From SLQH01 sp964612995 (GTDB taxonomy: Bacteria > Planctomycetota > UBA11346), in NCBI GenBank assembly GCA_964612995.1, contig CAZTGE010000016.1, positions 1-43,914 of the forward strand: 43,914 nt of DNA, read 5' to 3'. Every line of letters starts with the position of its first letter. Position 1 is the first letter of the stretch. The translations under genes were made by a program, and so were the position numbers. The notes under the pieces are model-generated. The model worked only from the letters and a program-made list of their open reading frames with translations, searched no databases and was not told the origin of the DNA. Below, one piece after another: positions 1-8,521 of this stretch.

Positions 1-141
1 TGCATTGACAGCACGCTACGACTTTTCGCGACGTTGCTCATGAGGGATCCGGGCTGGTCCACCCGTGCTGGCGATCAACCGCACCCGGAGCCAGGTCGCG
101 GATCGGGAATCGTTTGTGTGCGATTGGTGCAGGGCCGGCGT

Positions 142-1005
142 ATGCGCGGTTTGCCGTCCTGCCGCGCCCGCCATGCTGGAGCGGTGCGCTTGGATCTGCA
201 CCTGCATACCGACCGCAGCGACGGCTGGGACGCGCCGCAGACCGTGCTTGTGGCCGTGCGGCAGCGTGGGTTGCGGCTGTGGTCGGTGACCGACCACGAC
301 AGCGTCGATGCCTACGCCCGGCTGCACGGCGAGGCCGGCCTGCTGCCGGGGGTCGAGATCAGCGCTGAGAGCGGCGCGCGCGAGGTGCACATCCTCGGCC
401 TGGGCATCGATCCGGACCATCCGGTCCTCGCGCGGCTGCTCGCCAGGATCGTGGACCTGCGCGAGCGTCGTGCGGCGCAGATGCTGACCCATGTCGCCTC
501 CGCGCGCCGCTGTCCGATCCCGCTCGCGGCGTGCCGCTGTCCGCCGGCGCGGGTGATCACCCGTAGCCACATCGCCCGGGCGCTGGTGCGCGCGGGCGTG
601 GCGCGTAATTTCGCCCAGGTCTTCGATGAGCTGCTGGGCGACGCGATCATCGCCGGGCTCGCGTTACCGGAACTGCCGCCGGTGCCCGAGGTCGCGGAGG
701 TGATCCGCGCCGCTGGCGGCGTCGCCCTGCTGGCTCATCCCGGCCATCTCGGCGACTGCGCCGCCATCCGTGCGGTGCTGGCCGAAGGGCTCGATGGCCT
801 GGAGCTCAAGCATCCGCGTTGCGATGCCGGGCTGCAGGAGCAGCTGCGGGCGCTGGTCGCGGCCGAGGGCCTGATCATCAGTGCGGGCAGCGACCATCAC
901 GGCGGCCCCCCTGGGCGCAGAGCGCCACTACGTATCGGTGATTTCCGGCTGTCACATGCCGAGGTCGCGCCCTTGTTGGCGCGGGTCGGGGATCGCGTCG
1001 GCTGA
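142..1005 (+). CDS. PHP-domain phosphoesterase (RNase AM / YciV-TrpH-like)
   Basis: The protein carries the metal-binding motifs of a PHP phosphoesterase: HLHTDRSDG near the N-terminus, TDHDS, GVEISAE, a HILGLG segment, LAHPG, and GSDHHGG near the C-terminus. Bacterial relatives of this size (about 280-290 residues) are 5'-3' exoribonucleases or nucleoside 3',5'-bisphosphate phosphatases that use a two- or three-metal centre. Function is inferred from the family. The frame is open back to position 34. I chose the ATG at 142 because AGGG lies about 7 bases before it and it starts 14 codons before the conserved HLHT. A GTG at 184 would start closest to the usual MRLDLHLHT beginning, but its GGAG is only 2 bases away. 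The product looks cytosolic and the gene is monocistronic, with 205 bases before the next start. Confidence 0.85.
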   Translation: MRGLPSCRARHAGAVRLDLHLHTDRSDGWDAPQTVLVAVRQRGLRLWSVTDHDSVDAYARLHGEAGLLPGVEISAESGAREVHILGLGIDPDHPVLARLLARIVDLRERRAAQMLTHVASARRCPIPLAACRCPPARVITRSHIARALVRAGVARNFAQVFDELLGDAIIAGLALPELPPVPEVAEVIRAAGGVALLAHPGHLGDCAAIRAVLAEGLDGLELKHPRCDAGLQEQLRALVAAEGLIISAGSDHHGGPPGRRAPLRIGDFRLSHAEVAPLLARVGDRVG

Positions 1006-1210
1006 CGCGGCTGCGCCGTTTACCGGCCCGGTATGTGGAGCGCGGGGAGTATTTCAGGTGTGATCCTGTTCGAGCCATGCGGTGCGCAGCAGCGCGAGTG
1101 CGTGGTCGCTGGCGGTCTTCCGTGGTCGGCTGCGAGTGCTAGGGTCACGGCTGGCCGAGACCGTACAGCGTGTGAACGCGGGCGTTCTCGCCAGCGGAAG
1201 TGGAGGATGC

Positions 1211-2137
1211 ATGGAGTCGGTTCTCGCCAGTCTCGGCACGCTGCTGTTGATCGGCTTCGCGGGATACTGCGCCCGGCGCACCGGGGCGATCGGTGAAGAC
1301 GGTGGGCGCGGACTTTCGGGCTTCATCTATCACATCGCGCTGCCGGCCCTGTTCTTCGTCGAGACCGCGCGCATGTCACTCGGGGCGCACGACCTGTGGA
1401 TCGCCATCGGTTCGCTCGCGCCGATCGCCCTGGTGCTCTCGCTGCTCGGTCTGGCCCGGCTGTCCGGCCTGCTCGATCGCGAACGCTTCGCCCTCGCCGG
1501 GCTCGCGGTGGTCTTCGGCAGCAATGCCTTCTTCGGACTCGCGTTCTTCCGCGCCTTCTACGGTGAGGACGCGCTGGCCGATCCGATCCTCGCCGCGACC
1601 CTGCTGGGTCTGGTCGGGGTGGTGGGTAGCGAGCTGCTGTTCGCTTACGCCACCGCGGCCGAGCGGCCGGCGCGATCGGTGCTGCGCGTGGCTCTGAGCC
1701 CGATTCTGCTCGCAGCCGCGGCCGGGCTGCTCGCGGGTCTGCTGCCGTGGCGCCCGGGCTTCGTGTTCTCGGGGCTGGGCATGCTCGGGCAGACGGCGCC
1801 CACGCTCGCGGTGTTCGTGCTCGGGGTGTTCATCCACGACCACCTCGAGCGCGAGCGTCTGCTGGCCGCGGCCGTACTCGCGGCCCTGCGGATCGTCGCG
1901 CTGCCGCTCGCGGGTCTGGCCGTGATCCTGCCATGGCGTGGGGCCTATGGCGATGCGGCAGAATTCCTGGTGCTCCAGACCGGCGTGCCCGCGGCGGTGG
2001 CGGTGGCGATTTTCGCGCAGCGTTACCGTTTCGCCATCGGCACCCTGACCGGCATGGTGGCGCTGAGCTCGCTGGCGAGCTTTCCGCTGCTGTTCCTGCT
2101 CTATCTGCTCGGTCGCGGCCTGGGCTTCGGCGGCTGA
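1211..2137 (+). CDS. AEC family permease (auxin efflux carrier type)
   Basis: This 308-residue protein is almost entirely hydrophobic, with roughly ten transmembrane segments in two halves, which matches the usual size and fold of AEC transporters. These inner-membrane carriers move small carboxylates, amino acids or related solutes; the substrate cannot be told from sequence. The first segment has the typical 'LGTLLLIGFAGYCARR' shape followed by a 'LSGFIYHIALPALFF' helix, as in this family. The frame is open upstream to 1082, but ATG 1211 is preceded by a strong GGAGG 4-5 bases away and begins directly at the first membrane helix, so the longer start is unlikely. Its stop codon lies inside a hairpin shared with the opposite strand (2130-2150). 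Confidence 0.88.
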   Translation: MESVLASLGTLLLIGFAGYCARRTGAIGEDGGRGLSGFIYHIALPALFFVETARMSLGAHDLWIAIGSLAPIALVLSLLGLARLSGLLDRERFALAGLAVVFGSNAFFGLAFFRAFYGEDALADPILAATLLGLVGVVGSELLFAYATAAERPARSVLRVALSPILLAAAAGLLAGLLPWRPGFVFSGLGMLGQTAPTLAVFVLGVFIHDHLERERLLAAAVLAALRIVALPLAGLAVILPWRGAYGDAAEFLVLQTGVPAAVAVAIFAQRYRFAIGTLTGMVALSSLASFPLLFLLYLLGRGLGFGG

Positions 2138-2150
2138 TCCGCTCAGCCGC
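2130..2150. terminator. Hairpin containing convergent stop codons
   Basis: GCGGCTGA (2130-2137) pairs perfectly with TCAGCCGC (2143-2150) around a 5-base loop. The left arm contains the TGA of the AEC permease gene, and the right arm contains the TGA (read on the minus strand) of the small reverse frame ending at 2143. There is no T-tract, so it is not a classical intrinsic terminator. A bidirectional terminator or simple palindrome between convergent transcripts is the most likely role. The same arrangement recurs at 19788-19813. Confidence 0.4.
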
Positions 2151-2370
2151 TGGTGCTCGGATCGCCGAGCGGTGCGAGCAGCGTGTTGACGGTCGGGTCG
2201 GTGTGGATCAGCTCTTGCGCTGGCGAGCTCTGCGGTAGGCCTGCGCCGGAGCGAGCGGTCGCCAGGTGCTCTGCGCCGGGCGGTCGATACGGATCTGGCG
2301 GCTGCAGGTACGCGTGGTGGGTGCGAAACTGTTGCGCGCCGTGCGGGTGCTTCCCGGCCCGTGAACTCAC
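2143..2370 (-). CDS. Possible small protein, 75 aa, coupled to the HAD phosphatase
   Basis: On the minus strand a GTG at 2370-2368 overlaps the TGA stop of the HAD phosphatase as GTGA, and the frame stays open for 75 codons to a TGA at 2145-2143. The predicted product is proline- and alanine-rich with a C-terminal 'ELIHTDPTVNTLLAPLGDP' stretch that reads like real protein. Supporting signs are the 4-base overlap, which is common in translationally coupled genes here, and the stop lying symmetrically in a hairpin with the opposing gene's stop. Against it, there is no clear ribosome binding site, no recognised family, and GC-rich DNA often leaves such frames open by chance. No function is proposed. 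Confidence 0.3.
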   Translation of the reverse strand: MSSRAGKHPHGAQQFRTHHAYLQPPDPYRPPGAEHLATARSGAGLPQSSPAQELIHTDPTVNTLLAPLGDPSTSG

Positions 2371-3170
2371 AGACCGATCAGCAGGTCGGCGATCCCGTCG
2401 AGGATGTGGTCGGGGCGGTAGGGGAAGCGGATCACCTCGGCTTCGCTGGTGACCCCGGTGAGCACGAGCACGGTCGAGATCTCGCTCTCGACTCCGGCGA
2501 CGATGTCGGTGTCCATGCGATCGCCGATGATCACCGTGTCCTCGCGGCGCATGCCGAGGCGCTTGAGCGCATGACGCATCATCAGGGGGTTGGGCTTGCC
2601 GACGTAGTAGGCCGTGCGCCCGGTGGCCATCTCGATCGGGGCGCAGAGCGAGCCGCAGGCGGGCGAGATGCCCTCCTCGCTCGGGCCGGTGGCATCCGGG
2701 TTGGTGCCGATCAGGCGCGCACCGCGCAACACCAGACGGATGGCGTGCTCGATCTTCTCGAAACTGTAGCTCCGGGTCTCGCCGACCACCACCCAATCGG
2801 GATCGACGTCGTCGGTGCTCAAGCCGGCCTCATAGAGTGCGTTGATCAGCCCGGCGTCGCCGATGACGTAGCAGCTGCCGCCTGGCTTCTGGTCGGCGAG
2901 GAAGCTGGCGGTCGCCAGGGCACTGGTGTGGAAGTGGTCCTCGCTGACATCCATGCCCAGGCGGCGCAGCTTGCCGCGCAACTCGCGCGGGCTGCGCTGG
3001 CTCGAGTTGGTCAGGAACAGGAAGGGGCGCTCCTGCGCCTGCAGCCAGGCGACGAACTCGCCCACGCCCGGCAACAGGCGGTTGCCGTGATAGATCACCC
3101 CGTCCATATCGCAGACGAAGGCCTGATGGGCGCGGATCGCCGCGAGGGCGCTGGGATCGGGATCGGGCAT
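2367..3170 (-). CDS. HAD-IIA family phosphatase (NagD-like)
   Basis: All four HAD motifs are visible in this 267-residue protein: DMDGVIYHGN (nucleophile Asp21, acid/base Asp23), TNSS at about residues 54-57, a lysine in YVGKPNP, and IIGDRMDTDI. The large cap between motifs II and III places it in subfamily IIA (NagD, phosphoglycolate and p-nitrophenyl phosphatases). It probably dephosphorylates a small sugar or nucleotide phosphate in the cytosol; the exact substrate is unknown. The frame extends upstream to 3245, but ATG 3170 has GAGG about 7 bases before it and matches the usual distance to motif I. It diverges from the sigma-factor gene, leaving 264 bases that must hold both promoters; I saw no convincing box there. 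Confidence 0.88.
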   Translation of the reverse strand: MPDPDPSALAAIRAHQAFVCDMDGVIYHGNRLLPGVGEFVAWLQAQERPFLFLTNSSQRSPRELRGKLRRLGMDVSEDHFHTSALATASFLADQKPGGSCYVIGDAGLINALYEAGLSTDDVDPDWVVVGETRSYSFEKIEHAIRLVLRGARLIGTNPDATGPSEEGISPACGSLCAPIEMATGRTAYYVGKPNPLMMRHALKRLGMRREDTVIIGDRMDTDIVAGVESEISTVLVLTGVTSEAEVIRFPYRPDHILDGIADLLIGL

Positions 3171-3434
3171 GGTGGTACCTCGCTGTGGACGACCTTGCCG
3201 GCTGGCGCTCGCGGGTCGAGTCCCGGCGTTGGGTCGATCATGCAAGTCGGCCTGGATCAGTCGCTTGCGTTGTGCGGTGGAGGGGGCTGAGCACCGCGGA
3301 ACGGGTCTCGCAGCCCGCTAAAGGCGGTGGCGGGAGGTGGATCGGGGTGATAGCATCGAACCCTGGCGCGATGCGTGCGTTGGTTGTGCATGCCGCTTGC
3401 CCGTTCCCAGTCCAGAGCGAGGACCAGCCCACGC

Positions 3435-4013
3435 ATGGTCGATACCGATGCCTTGATCATGGCGCGTCTGCGGGACGGGGAAGATGAGGAGGAAGCGGCC
3501 GCGGCGCTGGTCGAACGCTACCAGCGCGAGCTGGTCGGGTACTTCTATCATCAGTGCTGGAACCAGACGCTCGCCGAGGAGCTGGCCCAGACCGTGTTCA
3601 TCAAGATCTACCGCGCCCGCCGACGCTGGAAGGCCACGGCCAAGGTCCGGACCTATCTCTATCGCATCGCCCACAACGCCTGGATCGATCATCTGCGGCG
3701 CAGCAAGAACCACGTCAGCCTCGATGCCGAGATGGGTGGTAGCGGGTTGCGGCTGGTCGACGCGATCGCCGGCGATGCGGCGCCCGACCGGCCGGATGCA
3801 GAGGAGAGCCAGACCATCCGTGACCGCGTGCGCGAAGCGGTGGAGAAGCTGCCCGAAGGCCAGCGCGCGGTGTTCGTGCTCGCCAACAACCAGGAGATGA
3901 AGTACCAGGAGATCTCGGACGTCCTCGACATCCCCGTGGGGACGATCAAGAGCCGTATGCACGCCGCGGTGCGCACCCTGCGCCGCTTGTTGGCGGATCT
4001 GGTGGAAGCATGA
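3435..4013 (+). CDS. ECF RNA polymerase sigma factor
   Basis: This 192-residue protein has a sigma-70 region 2 at about residues 25-90 (helices ending in the promoter-melting segment 'VFIKIYRARRRW' and 'TYLYRIAHNAWIDHLRR'). A region 4 helix-turn-helix follows at about 135-188 ('LPEGQRAVFVLANNQEMKYQEI', then 'VPVGTIKSR'-like IPVGTIKSRMH). There is no region 3 and no extra C-terminal domain, as expected of an extracytoplasmic-function sigma factor. Start ATG 3435 was chosen because an AGGA lies about 12 bases upstream and the frame before it is arginine-rich without family similarity; ATG 3375 or 3390 remain possible. The stop overlaps the start of the next gene by 4 bases (ATGA), so the two are co-translated. 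The partner is probably its membrane-bound regulator. Confidence 0.92.
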   Translation: MVDTDALIMARLRDGEDEEEAAAALVERYQRELVGYFYHQCWNQTLAEELAQTVFIKIYRARRRWKATAKVRTYLYRIAHNAWIDHLRRSKNHVSLDAEMGGSGLRLVDAIAGDAAPDRPDAEESQTIRDRVREAVEKLPEGQRAVFVLANNQEMKYQEISDVLDIPVGTIKSRMHAAVRTLRRLLADLVEA

Positions 4014-5590
4014 GCGCTGACGACGACCCGCTGTTCCGCGCGGTGGTCGACGGCGCTGCCGCCTGCCCCGACGGCGACGCGCTGGCGCGCCTGGGCAAGC
4101 TGGTGCGCACGCAGGCCCAGCCGCCGCAGGCGGTTGATCTGGTCGCGCGGGTGCGCGAGGCCCTGGCCGGGGCCGACCAGGAGTCGGACGACGACGAGCT
4201 CGCCGCGGACGAGGATCTGTTGGTCGATGCCTACTACGATGCCGATGAGCGCGGCGCTGCCGCCGCGGCGCTGCCGGAGCTCGAACGCCTGGGTGGGATG
4301 GTTCGCCGCGCAGCCACGCCCGAGCGCGAACCCGACCTGCTGCCGCGGGTCCAACGGTCATTGGCGCGCGAATCCGGGCGGCATTCGCAGGGCCGTCTGG
4401 CTCCGACCACGCGTTGGCGGATCTGGACCGCGGTCATCGGTGGCCACGTCGCCGCGATGCTCGCGCTGGCGGTGACCGGCATCCACACCCCGCCGACGCG
4501 CTCGCCCGAGAACCGTTCACACTATGTCCACCAGCGGCCGCTGCTGTTCCGCATCGACGTGCGACGGATGCAGGACCAGGCCAGTGCCCACGGCGCGATC
4601 TCGGTGCCGGATCTGAGCGCGCGCTGGAGCGGGTTGCGGCAGCGGCCCGCAGACCTGTTCGCGCTGCGCCGTAGCCCGGCGATGCGCGCCTACGCCCGAC
4701 GCTTTTTCCTGATGAAGGGCAGCTCGGGCACCGTTCAGGCTTCGCTCGCCTGGTTGCGCAACCAGCAGGATGTTGCCACCGGCGCGATCGGTCCGCTGAC
4801 CGGTGAGCCTGCGCACGACTGCACCATCCAGAGCCTCGCCGCCCTGGCCCTGCTCGGCGAGGGGGTCGAGGACCAGGGCCGCGCGGCGAGCGCGCGACGC
4901 TCGCTCGATTGGATCGGTGCGCATTGCCGTCAGTTGCGTCCGGGCGACGACCTCACCGTCGACGGTCTGGTGGCCCTGGTCCTGGTCGAGGGCGCGATCC
5001 TGCTCGACGAGGCCGATCTCCACCGCGGCGCCACGGCCTTCCTCGCTTCCCTGCAACCCGATCTGGTGCGCAACGCGCGCAGTGCCGGCAAGGAGGGCTT
5101 CCTGCTGCTGGCGGTCGAGACCGCCCGGCTCAACGGCATCCCGGTGCCGCCACGCCTGCGTTCGGCGGTCGAGCACCGTCTGGCGCGGAACCTGCCGCGC
5201 GCTTCCGGCGATGTCGGCCAGCAAGGCCTGGCCGCGTTCGCGCGACAGATCAACGGCGTGAGCCGCTCGCGCAGCACCGAGACCCAGCTGGCGCGTATCG
5301 CCACCAGCCTGCCCAGCGCGGACGAACTGCAGCGCTGCGATCCGCTGGCCTGGTTCTTCGCCAGCCTGGCCATGCGCGAGCTCGGAGGCGAGGAATGGGC
5401 CGCGTGGAGCGAGTCGCTGCAACGCAGCCTGCTGGTTTGCTACCGCTACTCGGCTGACGGCCAGGCCTGGCTGCCCGGCGAACGGGTGCCCTACGCGGCC
5501 GCCCTCGGTCCGGCCGCCGATGTCTACGCCACCGCCCTCGCGGTGCTCGATCTGCAGGTGGCCTACCGTTACCTGCCGCTCGCGCCCTGA
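4010..5590 (+). CDS. Putative anti-sigma factor with single TM and extracytoplasmic cyclase-like toroid
   Basis: The start ATG overlaps the sigma factor stop, which strongly suggests a functional pair. Residues 1-137 are soluble and acidic and contain two related segments (about 24-53 and 90-119, each of the form LxxLxxxVR...P...DLxxRVxxxL). A single membrane helix spans about 138-158. The remaining ~365 residues contain alpha-helical repeats such as 'VQASLAWLRNQQD' and 'TIQSLAALALLGEG', resembling the alpha/alpha toroid of prenyltransferase/squalene-hopene cyclase-like domains, which often bind rather than catalyse when attached to membrane anchors. My inference is a membrane anti-sigma factor whose outer domain senses an envelope signal. 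No zinc-binding HxxxCxxC motif is visible, so it is not a standard ZAS-type anti-sigma factor. Confidence 0.72.
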   Translation: MSADDDPLFRAVVDGAAACPDGDALARLGKLVRTQAQPPQAVDLVARVREALAGADQESDDDELAADEDLLVDAYYDADERGAAAAALPELERLGGMVRRAATPEREPDLLPRVQRSLARESGRHSQGRLAPTTRWRIWTAVIGGHVAAMLALAVTGIHTPPTRSPENRSHYVHQRPLLFRIDVRRMQDQASAHGAISVPDLSARWSGLRQRPADLFALRRSPAMRAYARRFFLMKGSSGTVQASLAWLRNQQDVATGAIGPLTGEPAHDCTIQSLAALALLGEGVEDQGRAASARRSLDWIGAHCRQLRPGDDLTVDGLVALVLVEGAILLDEADLHRGATAFLASLQPDLVRNARSAGKEGFLLLAVETARLNGIPVPPRLRSAVEHRLARNLPRASGDVGQQGLAAFARQINGVSRSRSTETQLARIATSLPSADELQRCDPLAWFFASLAMRELGGEEWAAWSESLQRSLLVCYRYSADGQAWLPGERVPYAAALGPAADVYATALAVLDLQVAYRYLPLAP

Positions 5591-5629
5591 GCGGTCCGAC
5601 CACAGGCCGAGCGACCCGGTCCAACGTGC

Positions 5630-5968
5630 TCAGCGCTCGGCTTCGCGGCCGAAGGTGACGCGGTTCTTGAGCAGGAAGGCGCGGGTCTCGATCCGGGCCA
5701 GGCGCAGGCTGAGCACGAACAGGATGGCGGTGATGCCGAAGGCGGCGAGGGGCAGGAAGCCGACCGATCCGCTGCTCATCGCGCGCTGGAACACGAAGTA
5801 GACCGCGAGGGCGAGCAGGGCCAGACCCAATGCGCTGGCCAGCCCGATCGCAAGCGCAGCCTTGCGCTGCAGCTGTGCGACGATGCGGTCGCGGCGTTCC
5901 GGAGTCATGTGGTCCAGTTGCTCGTGCGATGGGTCTGCGGGCTTGACGGCGGGTCGCGAGTCCGACAT
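5630..5968 (-). CDS. Small two-helix membrane protein, function unknown
   Basis: This 112-residue protein has a charged N-terminus, then two hydrophobic segments ('AIGLASALGLALLALAVYFV' and 'GFLPLAAFGITAILFVLSL'), and ends in a basic tail. I recognise no family. An internal Met at residue 21 is an alternative start; neither site has a good ribosome binding site. It lies convergent to the anti-sigma gene (39 bases apart) and 52 bases beyond the leftward gene that ends at 6021, so it may be the last gene of that leftward transcript. Confidence 0.65.
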   Translation of the reverse strand: MSDSRPAVKPADPSHEQLDHMTPERRDRIVAQLQRKAALAIGLASALGLALLALAVYFVFQRAMSSGSVGFLPLAAFGITAILFVLSLRLARIETRAFLLKNRVTFGREAER

Positions 5969-6020
5969 GCGTTCATGCTATGCGACTAGAGGATGGTGTC
6001 CAGCGGACAGCGGCGCGACG

Positions 6021-7262
6021 TCAGTCGAGCAGCTCGTAACGTTCCATCACCACCTGCCAGTTCTCGAGAGCCTGGCGGGGAATGCGCAATTCGTCGTCCT
6101 CGCTGCGGTAGCAGGGGATGGTGCCCTGTTCGAGGCGTTTGGCCACGAAGGTCGCAGAGCGGTCGATCAGTTCGGCTGCGTCGTGGGTATCGAGCAGTTC
6201 GCCCGGTTCGGCGACGGTGACGCGCCACAGCGGTTCGCGGTTGAGCGCATGGCGGAAGGATTTGCGATCGGCGTTGCGCAGCTGTCCGGCGCCGGCGAGC
6301 AGTTCGTCGCGCGGGGCCATCGCTGCGGCGAGGGCGCGGAAGCGCGGCAGCGCGAGCTCGTAGCAGCCGCCGAGAACCTCGTCGAGATCCTCGGCGTGGT
6401 CGCGGAAGAAGCGCACCGCCGCGCCCGGATCGCCGTTGGCCACGGCGACGGTGGTCAACAGGTCGACCAGGCGGGCCAGCTCCTCGTCCTCCATTTCGTA
6501 CTCGCCGACCAGCTGCCCGGCGCGGGCGCAGGCGGCGGCGACCTCGCCCCCGATCGCGTGACAGCGGGCGAGCGCGTCGAGCTCTTCGCCGTCGAGTTCG
6601 ATTCCGCGCGTGCGTTCGAGCTCGCTCAGCGCGGCGCCGGTATGATGCGGCAGTTCGCCGAGGCGCCCGGCGGTGGGCACGATGCCTTCTTCGTGGCTAC
6701 GCGCGATCGCCGCAGCGAGGCTGGACCAGTATGCGTGCGCGTCGTCGATGCCCGCGGCGCTGGCGAACAATGCCGGCCAGCGCGTGTCGCGTTCGAGATC
6801 GTGGCGCAGCGAGATCAGCGCGGCGCGGATGCGGTCACGGTCAGGGAAGTCCTGGCGGAACATGCTGACGATGTGCTCGCAATAGGCCTCGTCGAGCGAG
6901 CCGAAGTAGAGCTGTTGGGTCGAGGACAGGCCCTGATCGTCTTCGAGCACCAGCACGACGGAGCCCTGGGTCGCCGCGAACATCTCCTTGACGCGCACCC
7001 GCGCCTCGGCGGCGCTGAGGCCCTCACGGGTGAACTGCTCGATCACCGCCAGCAGCGGCCCGGTGTCGTGCTCGTGCAGTTCGGCGATCGCGTCGCGCAG
7101 GGCGGGGGTCAACGGCGCGACGAACAGCGAATGGAAGCGGGTCTGACCGGCGAAGAGCGAGAAGGGGTCGAAGCCGCCCTCGCCGAAGGCCTGTTGCAGC
7201 TGCTGGGCGAAGTTGGCGTCATCGCCAGTGCCGGCCTTGGCGAGCATCTTCAGGGGGTCCAT
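6021..7262 (-). CDS. Uncharacterised protein with C-terminal excisionase-like helix-turn-helix
   Basis: The 413-residue product has no signal peptide and no membrane helix and is mostly helical. I do not recognise its main body. The last ~60 residues look like a MerR/excisionase-type winged helix: 'LLDTHDAAELIDRSATFV', then 'KRLEQGTIPCYRSEDDELRI' and 'PRQALENW', the order seen in 'helix-turn-helix, excisionase family' domains and in some antitoxins. I prefer the ATG at 7262 because GGAGGA lies 7 bases before it; the earlier ATG at 7268 is only 1-2 bases from that site. It may bind DNA or act as a scaffold; no partner toxin is adjacent. It follows ychF on the same strand after 90 bases. Confidence 0.72.
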   Translation of the reverse strand: MDPLKMLAKAGTGDDANFAQQLQQAFGEGGFDPFSLFAGQTRFHSLFVAPLTPALRDAIAELHEHDTGPLLAVIEQFTREGLSAAEARVRVKEMFAATQGSVVLVLEDDQGLSSTQQLYFGSLDEAYCEHIVSMFRQDFPDRDRIRAALISLRHDLERDTRWPALFASAAGIDDAHAYWSSLAAAIARSHEEGIVPTAGRLGELPHHTGAALSELERTRGIELDGEELDALARCHAIGGEVAAACARAGQLVGEYEMEDEELARLVDLLTTVAVANGDPGAAVRFFRDHAEDLDEVLGGCYELALPRFRALAAAMAPRDELLAGAGQLRNADRKSFRHALNREPLWRVTVAEPGELLDTHDAAELIDRSATFVAKRLEQGTIPCYRSEDDELRIPRQALENWQVVMERYELLD

Positions 7263-7286
7263 GGACATGTCCTCCGCGCGGCTGGG

Positions 7287-7303
7287 GCCGGACTCGGTCC
7301 GGC
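7287..7303. terminator. Hairpin between ychF and the downstream gene
   Basis: GCCGGAC and GTCCGGC form a perfect 7-bp stem with a TCG loop just downstream of ychF, followed by a second tight palindrome (GGCGCC repeated around one base, 7321-7333). No T-tract follows, so this may attenuate transcription or stabilise the ychF 3' end rather than terminate efficiently. Confidence 0.3.
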
Positions 7304-7358
7304 GCGTCGATCGCGATAGCGGCGCCCGGCGCCGGAGCCGCGATCGTACGCATGGCGA

Positions 7359-8456
7359 TCAGGTGTTGAACAGGAAGTGGATGACGTCGCCGTCGGCGAC
7401 GACGTAGTCCTTGCCTTCGGCACGCAGTCGGCCGGCTTCGCGGCAGCCGCGCTCGCCGCGGTAGCGGACGAAGTCCTCGTAGCTGGCGACCTCGGCACGG
7501 ATGAAGCCTTTGGCGAAATCGGTGTGGATCACCCCGGCGGCGGCGGGGGCCTTCCAGCCCTGCTCGATCTGCCAGGCGCGGACCTCCTTCTCGCTGGCGG
7601 TGAAGTAGGTCTGCAATCCGAGCAGTTCGTAGCCGGCACGGATGAGTGTGTGCAGGCCAGGCTCGGGCAATCCGAGGTCGGCCATGAATTCCTCGCGTTC
7701 CGCGGGGTCGAGCGCGACCAGTTCCTGCTCGATACGCCCGGAGATGACGATCGCTCGTGCGCCGGCTGCGGCCGCGTGGTCAATGACCGCCTTGGACCAG
7801 GCGTTGCCTGCGGGCAGGTCGTCGTCGCCGACGTTGCAGACCAACAGCAGCGGCTTGGCCGTGAGCAGCTGGCACTCGGCGAGGTGGACCGCCTCCTTGT
7901 CGGGGTCGAGGTCCATGGCGCGAACCGGCACGCCGGCATCGAAGCGTTCGAGCACCTTCTCGAGCACCGGGACCGCCTCGCGCGCGGCGGGGTCGCGTTG
8001 CGCCTGCTTGCGACAGCGGGTGAGCTTGGCCTGGACCGTCTCGAGGTCCTTGAGGATCAGCTCCATGTCGATGGTCTCGATGTCGCGCAGCGGGTCGACC
8101 GAGCCGTCGACGTGGATGATGTCGTCGTCATCGAAGCAGCGGATGACGTGGAGGATCGCATCGACGCCTTTGATGTTGGCGAGGAAGGCGTTGCCCTTGC
8201 CCGCGCCCTGACTCGCCCCCTTGACCAGACCGGCGATGTCGACCAGTTCGAGCTGGACCGGGATCACCTTGTCGGTCTTGACAATGTCCTTGAGCACCCA
8301 CAGGCGTTCGTCGGGTACCACCACCATCCCGTTGTTGGGGTCGATGGTGCAGAACGGGTAGTTGGCGGCGTCGGCGACCTCGCTCTGGGTCAGGGCGTTG
8401 AAGATGGTGCTCTTGCCGACATTGGGCAGGCCGACGATGCCGCAGTTGAAACTCAT
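7359..8456 (-). CDS. ychF: Redox-regulated ATPase/GTPase YchF
   Basis: The 365-residue protein is full length for the Obg-related YchF/OLA1 family. It has the P-loop GLPNVGKST at about residues 8-16, the DIAGLVKGAS switch segment, and a C-terminal TGS domain including 'LLGLQTYFTASEKEVRAW' and 'HTDFAKGFIRAEV', ending in a 'DVIHFLFN' tail close to the usual 'V.HFRFN'. YchF hydrolyses ATP, binds ribosomes and affects oxidative stress responses; it acts in the cytosol. ATG 8456 has GGAGG 6-7 bases upstream. This is a conserved chromosomal gene and supports a core-genome origin for the left part of the window. Confidence 0.97.
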   Translation of the reverse strand: MSFNCGIVGLPNVGKSTIFNALTQSEVADAANYPFCTIDPNNGMVVVPDERLWVLKDIVKTDKVIPVQLELVDIAGLVKGASQGAGKGNAFLANIKGVDAILHVIRCFDDDDIIHVDGSVDPLRDIETIDMELILKDLETVQAKLTRCRKQAQRDPAAREAVPVLEKVLERFDAGVPVRAMDLDPDKEAVHLAECQLLTAKPLLLVCNVGDDDLPAGNAWSKAVIDHAAAAGARAIVISGRIEQELVALDPAEREEFMADLGLPEPGLHTLIRAGYELLGLQTYFTASEKEVRAWQIEQGWKAPAAAGVIHTDFAKGFIRAEVASYEDFVRYRGERGCREAGRLRAEGKDYVVADGDVIHFLFNT

Positions 8457-8521
8457 GGTGCCTCCGGGCCCGGCAATCTAGCAGCGTGGCGCGCTTCGGC
8501 CAGTAGGGGAACGGGCGTCGT

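Noticed and set aside
2361..3290. 309-codon plus-strand frame over the HAD phosphatase gene
   Set aside because: It is antisense to a gene with all four HAD motifs; the translation is repetitive and typical of GC-rich shadow frames.
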